Shown here one piece after another: positions 58,367 through 64,000 of a stretch of 64,000 nt of DNA. The DNA lies in NCBI RefSeq assembly GCF_004151455.1, contig NZ_PRLK01000001.1, forward strand, positions 1 to 64,000, read 5' to 3'. Numbering within the stretch: the first letter of the stretch is position 1; each line of letters opens with the position of its first letter. The translations under genes and the position numbers were made by a program. The notes under the pieces were generated by a model. The model worked only from the letters and a program-made list of their open reading frames with translations. It did no database searches and was not told the DNA's origin. Source of the stretch: Candidatus Nanogingivalis gingivitcus. GTDB lineage: Bacteria > Patescibacteriota > Saccharimonadia > Saccharimonadales > Saccharimonadaceae.

Positions 58367-60057
58367 TGCTTTTAGATGTAAATATTAGCGAAAAGTCATT
58401 TAATAATAAAAGTCTTATTAAAGATGTAAAATTTAGCGTTAATGAAAATGAAATTATAGGAATTATAGGTCGTAATGGAGTAGGAAAATCAACTATTCTA
58501 TCAATTTTAACTGGTAAAGATTCGGATTATACTGGCAATATTATTAAAAAGAAAAATTTAATAATGGCCTCCTCCATTCAAGAGTACCATAGCGTAAAAA
58601 ATAAAACGGTTATTAATTTTATTCTTAATGATTTACCAAACTACGCTAATCTTAAATATAAAATAGAACATCTACCTGAGGTTATGGGTGATAATCTTCG
58701 CCTTATAAATGAATATACTGAGGCTTTAAATAAATTTCATCAAAATAATTTCCATTTTATAGAAGATAAAATTATAGCTGAACTAAAAGATTTTGGTTTG
58801 GAAAATTTTCAAAATAAAAAAATGAAAGAGCTATCTGGGGGTCAAAAAAGATTAGTTGATGTTATTAAAATATTACACTCTTCTGCCGATATTGCCCTAC
58901 TTGATGAACCAACTAACTTTATGGACTATCAATCAAAAAATATTTTCCTTAATTGGTTAAAAAAGAGCTCTGGCGCTAAATTAATTATTACTCACGACAG
59001 AGATGTTTTAATGAATGTAGATAAAATAATAGAAATTAAAGATCAAAAAAGTTATATTTTTGATGGCAATTACGAGCACTACCTTAAAGTAAATACAGAG
59101 CGTACCTCAGGAAATATTGACGATTATCAAAAAAAGCAAGCTGAAAAGAATAATCTAGCTGACAAACTTAAAAACTTTCAAAGAATGAAAGAAAAAGCTA
59201 GAGATCCTAATACTATTAAACGTTTTAAAAGATTAGAAAATAACGCTCGAGAAAAAATTGCTATTCTTGATAAAACTGAAAAACCTAGCTTTTGGATAGA
59301 TGCCGAAAGCCTTAATTCTTTAAAAAATAATCAGCTAGCTAATTATGATAAATTTAAAGCAAAAAATATCAAAATAAACACTCAGTATAGTAGCAAAGAT
59401 AAATCTAAACGTAATTTTATAACTATAAATAGTTTAACTGCTGGATATGGTAAGCTTGAAGATGCATTGGAAAGTAAAAATAATGCAAAAATACTATTTG
59501 AGAATTTAAATTTTACCGTAAACACACATAGTAAAATAGAGCTATTTGGGTTAAATGGAGCCGGAAAAACAACGCTTATAAAAATAATTCTCCATAGTAT
59601 TTTTACCGACTACCCTATTAATTCGCAAATATATGATGGATATATAAAAGCAGATAGGGATATTAGGGTTGGCCTCTATTCCCAAGAAGTAAGTGAAGAT
59701 ATGTTTGAACTAGAGCTTAAAGAAGCTGTAGAGAATATTTATAAATCTCAGAATCTATCTATTACAGAATCAAAAATTCGCCAATTACTAGCACAATATC
59801 TTTTCTTAGAAGAAGATTTAGCCACAAAAGTTAAGGATCTGTCCGGAGGGCAAAAGGCAAGACTTCAACTAATTAAAATGCTCTCTACAGACCCACAATT
59901 ATTAATATTAGACGAGCCAACATCTCACTTAGATCTTCCTAGTATAGAAGAGCTAGAAAAGGCTTTACTAAGTTTTAACGGTGCTATAATTTACGTATCG
60001 CATGATAATATTTTTCGCAAAAAAATAGGTGGAGAAAAAATTGAAATTAAATACTAA
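58366..60057 (+). CDS. ABC-F family ATPase
   Basis: Soluble protein of 563 residues with two ABC domains and no membrane helices. Domain 1: Walker A GIIGRNGVGKST, signature LSGGQKRLVD, Walker B ALLDEPTNFMD. Domain 2: FGLNGAGKTT, LSGGQKARLQ, LILDEPTSHLD. The linker between them (about 245-320) is Lys-rich and helical. ABC-F proteins act on ribosomes, in translation control or antibiotic protection; the subgroup cannot be set by eye. Translationally coupled to the upstream glycosyltransferase. Confidence 0.9.
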   Translation: MLLDVNISEKSFNNKSLIKDVKFSVNENEIIGIIGRNGVGKSTILSILTGKDSDYTGNIIKKKNLIMASSIQEYHSVKNKTVINFILNDLPNYANLKYKIEHLPEVMGDNLRLINEYTEALNKFHQNNFHFIEDKIIAELKDFGLENFQNKKMKELSGGQKRLVDVIKILHSSADIALLDEPTNFMDYQSKNIFLNWLKKSSGAKLIITHDRDVLMNVDKIIEIKDQKSYIFDGNYEHYLKVNTERTSGNIDDYQKKQAEKNNLADKLKNFQRMKEKARDPNTIKRFKRLENNAREKIAILDKTEKPSFWIDAESLNSLKNNQLANYDKFKAKNIKINTQYSSKDKSKRNFITINSLTAGYGKLEDALESKNNAKILFENLNFTVNTHSKIELFGLNGAGKTTLIKIILHSIFTDYPINSQIYDGYIKADRDIRVGLYSQEVSEDMFELELKEAVENIYKSQNLSITESKIRQLLAQYLFLEEDLATKVKDLSGGQKARLQLIKMLSTDPQLLILDEPTSHLDLPSIEELEKALLSFNGAIIYVSHDNIFRKKIGGEKIEIKY

Positions 60058-60078
60058 AACAATTTAAAATATAAATAT

Positions 60079-60109
60079 AAAATAACGGTAAATTACTTAC
60101 CGTTATTTT
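60079..60109. terminator. Bidirectional terminator
   Basis: AAATAACGGTAA and its complement around loop ATTAC, between the ABC-F gene and the convergent glutaredoxin gene. Confidence 0.8.
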
Positions 60110-60110
60110 A

Positions 60111-60359
60111 TTAGAATCTATTAATTCCTAGTAATTTTGAAAGTCTAGCTCTATCAAATCCAAGTACAATTTCACCGTCAATATCAGTAACTGGAACACC
60201 TTGGAATTGGCCACCCATCTTAGCTAATAGCTCTTCTCTTGCCTCATCATCTGATTCAACATCTTTAGCTACAAACTCTATATTATTATTAGCTAGCCAT
60301 TCTTTTTCTGCTCCGCAGAAACCACACCAACTAGTTGTATATACAATAACTTTTTTCAT
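60111..60359 (-). CDS. Glutaredoxin-like protein
   Basis: An 82-residue thioredoxin-fold protein with redox motif WCGFC near residue 11-15, the cis-Pro in QGVPVTDIDG and the GFDRARL end typical of glutaredoxin/NrdH-type proteins. It probably keeps thiols or ribonucleotide reductase reduced. A TATCAT box 7 nt before the ATG and no Shine-Dalgarno sequence suggest a leaderless message. Confidence 0.9.
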   Translation of the reverse strand: MKKVIVYTTSWCGFCGAEKEWLANNNIEFVAKDVESDDEAREELLAKMGGQFQGVPVTDIDGEIVLGFDRARLSKLLGINRF

Positions 60360-60407
60360 ATTTTAAATGATATCACATATTTCTTAGAAAATCATTAAAA
60401 TATAAAT

Positions 60408-62060
60408 TTATTTTCGTCTAGCTCTAGCAAATAGTATACCAGAAATTACTAATGAAATTCCTATTGGTAATAATACTAACAATGCATTAGGGTTATTTTT
60501 TACTACACCTGTCAATGGTGAAAGTATATCATTAATTTTATTGATTATCTTGCCCTTTTCTTTAGCTACTTCAGTTTTTGGTTTATAGATGTAGGTTATA
60601 TGTTTAACATGGTCACCAAATTGGCCAACTGGTAAGTCTGATGAATCGCTAAGCATCATATATTCATATTCCTTACCATCTATTTTAACTATGCCTTTAT
60701 CTTTAGTATTATATTTTTCACCTATTTTACCAGTACGATATTCTGTTTCAGAAACCTTTTTACCATCATTAGTTATATGGTCTACTATTATAGATGAATT
60801 CTTTAAGTATAGTAATCTGCGTTTTTTATTCTCTTTATAATTGTAAGTACCAATACCTTCATCTTCTTTTAACTTAACAAAAGTATATCCAGGAATTTCA
60901 GGGTGTGATATTTCTACAGGCTTTTTAATATTACCTTTAGTTAGGTCTGGTATAGTCTTATTTTTAGCATCCATCATTAAGAAAGAATCTGAATAATTGC
61001 GATAGTCGTTATCGGCGTATTTTGAATGTTTACTTCTACCTTGGTAGTGCCAAACTTTACTATCAACTTTCTTACCGTCTTTATCTATAGGCGCAGTTAG
61101 CTGTTCTTTTTCATCCATTGTATAAAAATCTACATCTAAACTTCCTGTAGGAAATAATCTTGCATATACATCGTCAGCTTTAGGGTCTCCGTTAGAATAA
61201 GTTTGGGTTCCACCAAAACCACCTATATCCCCAGTGATCTCTAGGTTAATTTGACCACCAACTTTGATAACTGGATTATCAGATGTAGATATTTTATTGT
61301 AACTCTCTTCTGTGATTACTGCATTTATACCACGTGAAAAGTTATCAGCAACAGATAGCCACATTGGTTTCATAAAATCTTCAAAAGATAGTTCAGCAAA
61401 AGCTTTAGGGTCAATTAAAGTTATAGGAATATTTACTTCATATTCACCATTAGCATTCTTCATCTGTTTTAGCCTTTCAGTAGAGAATGTAATAGTTGTT
61501 TTATTACCGTTCTGTCTTACACTTTTAGCACCTAATTCTTGCTGTCTTGCAGAATCTATTTTTTGCCATGTCGATTCAAAAGCTATTTCTACGTCCCTAT
61601 CAAATTCTAATCTAGAATCAAAAACAGCTTTTAAATAACCTTTCCAAGATCTTATTTTATCAGTTCTTCCCCAAAGCACCCTTAAAGAATCACGGATATT
61701 TTCAAAATTTAACGTTGCTTTATAATGTAAATTCATACTTTGATCTACATTATAAGCTTCTGTATTTATAGTTTTACCATCAACCTGTTTTGTAGACGGA
61801 CCAATACTTGTGTGAATATTAGGTTTAGATGCGTTAAGCTCATTATTTTCTTCGAGATAAATAACTGGCTTTACTTTCTTAACTTCTTTTACGAATGAAG
61901 TCATTTCGGCAGGACTTACCCACATTAGGTAAAGATCTAGCTTTTCTGGAGCGTTCGCAGGTAGTGGATATCCTAACCTGTAATAAGTTCCTGTTCCATC
62001 TGGTTTTGTATTCCATGCAAAAGTCCTATAGAATGGTCTACCGAAAAGAAAATCTAAACC
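60408..62060 (-). pseudogene. 3' part of MucBP surface protein gene, after an in-frame TGA
   Basis: This frame continues, without shift, the gene that begins at 62426; a single TGA at 62063-62061 separates the two. The open frame resumes at once (GLDFLFGRPFYRTFAWNTK). The first internal ATG is at 61925 but has no Shine-Dalgarno sequence or promoter. It encodes a long extracellular region, a MucBP-like module (SIIVDHITNDGKKVSETEYR ... HITYIYKP), then SPLTG, a hydrophobic stretch and RARRK, a variant sorting signal. Joined, the protein would be about 670 residues. It is a recent nonsense mutation, a readthrough site or a sequencing error. Confidence 0.75.
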
Positions 62061-62426
62061 TCAACCTATACCCATCCATTTTGATGTATTAGTATCAGCA
62101 TATTTACCCCTATTCATTGTAGGGTTAGTTAAATTAGGATATTGATCCCAAAAATAGTAATAGATATAAGCATCATGAGCCATTTTGTCCCTTTCAGCTT
62201 TCATGCTAGGGTGTCCATCAAAAGGGCTAACCCCAAAAATAGCCTTATCACCAGCTAGTTGTAAATTGATAGTTTCATCTTGCTGGTTAGTATCCTTAGG
62301 GGGATTCCTATGGAATGTTATATTTCTAACTAGCTGATTAGTTGCCGCCATAGCTGGCATAGAATTAGTTAAAAATGATAACGTAAAAATAGCTATCACA
62401 GTAAGATATTTGGCTTTTTTAAACAT
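62061..62426 (-). CDS. 5' part of MucBP surface protein gene, ended by TGA
   Basis: A 121-residue frame with a clear signal peptide (KKAKYLTVIAIFTLSFLTNSMPAMAA) and about 90 residues of mature sequence (FHRNPPKDTNQQDETINLQL). It stops at TGA in the context GIG-stop-GLDFLF, and the same frame continues for 550 more codons. On its own it would be a secreted fragment without its wall anchor. Replacing TGA with TGG (Trp) or GGA (Gly) restores a normal surface protein. Confidence 0.7.
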   Translation of the reverse strand: MFKKAKYLTVIAIFTLSFLTNSMPAMAATNQLVRNITFHRNPPKDTNQQDETINLQLAGDKAIFGVSPFDGHPSMKAERDKMAHDAYIYYYFWDQYPNLTNPTMNRGKYADTNTSKWMGIG

Positions 62427-62486
62427 TTAATAAACTCCACATTTTATTATTCCTATATATAATTTTACTGATAGATTCTTATAAAA

Positions 62487-62681
62487 TCAAGCCTTGTTTT
62501 TACTTGTAAGATACCACCCGCCATCTATATCTTTATAAACTGTAAGTTTCAAATTTAAATTCAAAAGCATAGCATAGTTAGCAGCTTTTTCTGCCTCCGT
62601 TTTACTATTATATCTTTTTTTATTCGTTGGAGATCTATATATAGTTCTCCTAATAGGAATATTGTTATTTCTTCTAGGCAT
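62487..62681 (-). CDS. Small basic protein of unknown function
   Basis: A 64-residue basic protein (RRNNNIPIRRTIYRSPTNKK) with a short helical middle (TEAEKAANYAMLLNLNL) and a C-terminal GGWYLTS. No known motif. It overlaps the end of the dus gene by 8 bp and is probably cotranslated with it. It ends in TGA. Confidence 0.6.
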   Translation of the reverse strand: MPRRNNNIPIRRTIYRSPTNKKRYNSKTEAEKAANYAMLLNLNLKLTVYKDIDGGWYLTSKNKA

Positions 62682-63669
62682 TTTTAAAATCTTCTATAAT
62701 TTGCCTAACTTCGTCAATATTCTTAGTTTCCATTAGTTTTGCTCTTAGCTCACTAGCACCATAAAAATCACGAATATAAATCTTAAAAAATCTCTTTAAG
62801 GGATCGAATCGTCTTTGGCCTAATTCTTTCGTGTATTTTTCGAATAATTGAAGTTGTAACAAAAGCAATTCAATATACTCTTCTGTACTATGCTCTTCAA
62901 TATTTTTTTCAAAACAATATGGATTTTCAAAAACTCCCCTACCAATCATTATACCGTCGATACCATTATATTGACGCCAAAGATTCATTCCTTGAGCTCT
63001 ATTTTTTATGTCTCCATTTATTTGAATTAAAGTATTAGGAGCAATTTCATCTCTTAAAGCAATAATTTCAGGTATTATTTCAAAATGAGCTGGAACTTTA
63101 CTCATTTCTTTTTTTGTTCGTAAATGAATAGTTAAAACAGCTAAATTCTGCTTTAATAAAAAAGTTAGCCATTCTTTCCATTCATCAACTCTAGAAAATC
63201 CTAACCTAGTTTTAACTGATATTGGTAAGCCAGATTCTTTAGCAGCATCTATTATTTGTAATGCTAATTCAGGATTACGGATCAAATCACTACCACCACC
63301 ACTTTTTATTACTGCTTTATCTGGACAACCCATATTAATATCTATAGCTTGATATCCTATTTCTGGTAGATGTTTGGACATATAAGCTATATCTTCTGGT
63401 TTAGACCCCCAAATTTGTGCTACAATAGGCTCTTCATCTTCAGTACGAGCTAATCTACCCCTTGTGCTATGAATTCCTTTAGGACTAGCAAAACTAGAAG
63501 AATTAGTGAATTCAGTATAAAATACATCTGGCCTTGATGCTTTGGCTACAACATGCCTAAAAACCACATCAGTAACAGCTTCCATAGGTGCTAAAGAAAA
63601 GAAAGGTATTTTTTTACCATTTTCTTTACCGGTGCTAAGGGATATATCTTGCCAAAAATTATTTTGCAT
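62674..63669 (-). CDS. dus: tRNA-dihydrouridine synthase
   Basis: FMN enzyme that reduces uridines to dihydrouridine in tRNA D-loops. TIM-barrel motifs: FSLAPMEAVTDVVFR at the N-terminus, catalytic Cys in DINMGCPDKAVIKSGGGSDLI, SVKTRLGF, and GIMIGRGVFENPY. About 331 residues. GGGSDL replaces the more usual GAGAAL. I use the ATG at 63669; an alternative GTG lies at 63684. The small basic gene overlaps its 3' end. Confidence 0.93.
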   Translation of the reverse strand: MQNNFWQDISLSTGKENGKKIPFFSLAPMEAVTDVVFRHVVAKASRPDVFYTEFTNSSSFASPKGIHSTRGRLARTEDEEPIVAQIWGSKPEDIAYMSKHLPEIGYQAIDINMGCPDKAVIKSGGGSDLIRNPELALQIIDAAKESGLPISVKTRLGFSRVDEWKEWLTFLLKQNLAVLTIHLRTKKEMSKVPAHFEIIPEIIALRDEIAPNTLIQINGDIKNRAQGMNLWRQYNGIDGIMIGRGVFENPYCFEKNIEEHSTEEYIELLLLQLQLFEKYTKELGQRRFDPLKRFFKIYIRDFYGASELRAKLMETKNIDEVRQIIEDFKNA

Positions 63670-63733
63670 ATTTTTTATTCTCACTTTTAAAATTAAAGGG
63701 CGAACACTTATATTTGTACGCCTCTATAAAACA

Positions 63734-63820
63734 TGGTGTACACGAGAAGACTTGAACTTCCACGAACCGAGGTTCACTAGCCCCTCAAGCTAGCGCGTCT
63801 ACCAATTCCGCCACGCATAC
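63734..63820 (-). tRNA. tRNA-Leu (anticodon GAG)
   Basis: An 87-nt class II tRNA with a long variable arm, acceptor GTATGCG/CGTGTAC, anticodon stem CTAGC/GCTAG around TTGAGGG, and encoded CCA. A minus-strand TATAAT lies at 63828-63833. Confidence 0.95.
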
Positions 63821-63842
63821 ATATGTTATTATAGTAGCAAAA

Positions 63843-64000
63843 TTAAGGTGTTTTGTAAAGTTTACCCTTATCAACAGCCCAGTTACTTATATCTTCATAT
63901 CTATTAATTTCACTATTAAATTTATTTCTATTGTCATAGGCTCTAACACTTTTACGGTAAACAAAAGTAGTTCTTGTTCTGGCTATTCCTATAGCTGGTA
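63843..64000 (-). CDS. C-terminal end of an unidentified gene (continues past window)
   Basis: An open minus-strand frame of about 52 codons runs from the window edge to TAA at 63845-63843. Visible residues include PAIGIARTRTTFVYRKS and EDISNWAVDKGKLYKTP. The 5' part is outside the window and I do not recognise the family. Confidence 0.4.
   Translation of the reverse strand, partial: PAIGIARTRTTFVYRKSVRAYDNRNKFNSEINRYEDISNWAVDKGKLYKTP

Noticed and set aside
60408..62426. Alternative genetic code (UGA as Gly or Trp)
   Set aside because: Only one gene has an in-frame TGA, while the genes at 34209 and 62487 use TGA as their natural stop; all other proteins read full length under the standard code.

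Overview
The window is a low-GC, gene-dense bacterial chromosome segment with short intergenic gaps, 11 scattered single tRNA genes and no phage, IS or CRISPR content. Gene content and style point to a host-associated Candidatus Saccharibacteria (TM7) or close CPR relative: a FtsA/PilM-like ATPase next to a baseplate-J-like membrane protein, RuvX and MltG; a short alanyl-tRNA synthetase; DUF5684 and DUF11 proteins; a sortase with LPxTG-like substrates; MurT/GatD; a ComEC-like channel; and type IV pilin-like proteins. This placement is inference from protein resemblance; no marker tree could be run. The standard code appears to be in use: most genes end in TAA or TAG, and two (34209 and 62487) end in TGA.

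Layout. 1-7.5 kb: end of a pilin-like gene, queA, a LysM-CHAP wall hydrolase behind a long structured leader, then the ftsA-like/baseplate-J-like/ruvX/mltG operon. 7.5-15.7 kb: alaS, the pgk-tpiA operon with a tail-anchored unknown protein, a compact 24-codon transcription unit, typA and a HIT protein. 15.8-20.4 kb: tRNA-Val and three strongly promoted surface or membrane genes, the last an LPKTG protein. 20.4-29.4 kb: a divergent two-component pair, folD, a DUF5684 protein, murB, tRNA-Arg, a glyA-glycosyltransferase operon, an XRE-MurA fusion and a 130-residue unknown. 29.4-36.4 kb: four tRNAs, an operon of a small membrane protein, a membrane-anchored Clp-like ATPase and a MATE-like protein, then RNase Y. 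36.6-45.5 kb: a large extracellular protein with a pilin-like partner, a repeat-containing surface protein, a CtpE-like P-type ATPase and a KH protein. 45.5-51.4 kb: trmD, tRNA-Gln, a nicotianamine-synthase-like enzyme, carbamate kinase, pyruvate kinase, duplicated tRNA-Glu genes, a sortase and tRNA-Pro. 51.4-64 kb: ComEC-like and MFS genes, tsaE-tsaB-murT-gatD, a glycosyltransferase/ABC-F pair, a glutaredoxin, a MucBP surface gene broken by one in-frame TGA, a Dus enzyme, tRNA-Leu and a partial gene.

How it works together. Much of the window serves the cell envelope: precursor synthesis (XRE-MurA, MurB), peptidoglycan amidation (MurT/GatD), strand termination and hydrolysis (MltG, LysM-CHAP), and anchoring of surface proteins (sortase, LPKTG and MucBP proteins). 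Central metabolism is represented by lower glycolysis (TpiA, Pgk, Pyk) and carbamate kinase, in keeping with a fermentative, reduced host-dependent cell.

Two expression styles alternate. Some genes have a Shine-Dalgarno sequence and a leader. Many others place a TATAAT-like -10 box only 6-9 nt before the start codon, so their mRNAs should be leaderless. Three promoters match the TTGACA-17-TATAAT consensus exactly. Highest-interest items are the nicotianamine-synthase-like gene, the XRE-MurA fusion, the structured leaders at 2850-3055 and 16566-16780, the in-frame TGA at 62061-62063, and the interlocked divergent promoters of the two-component system.
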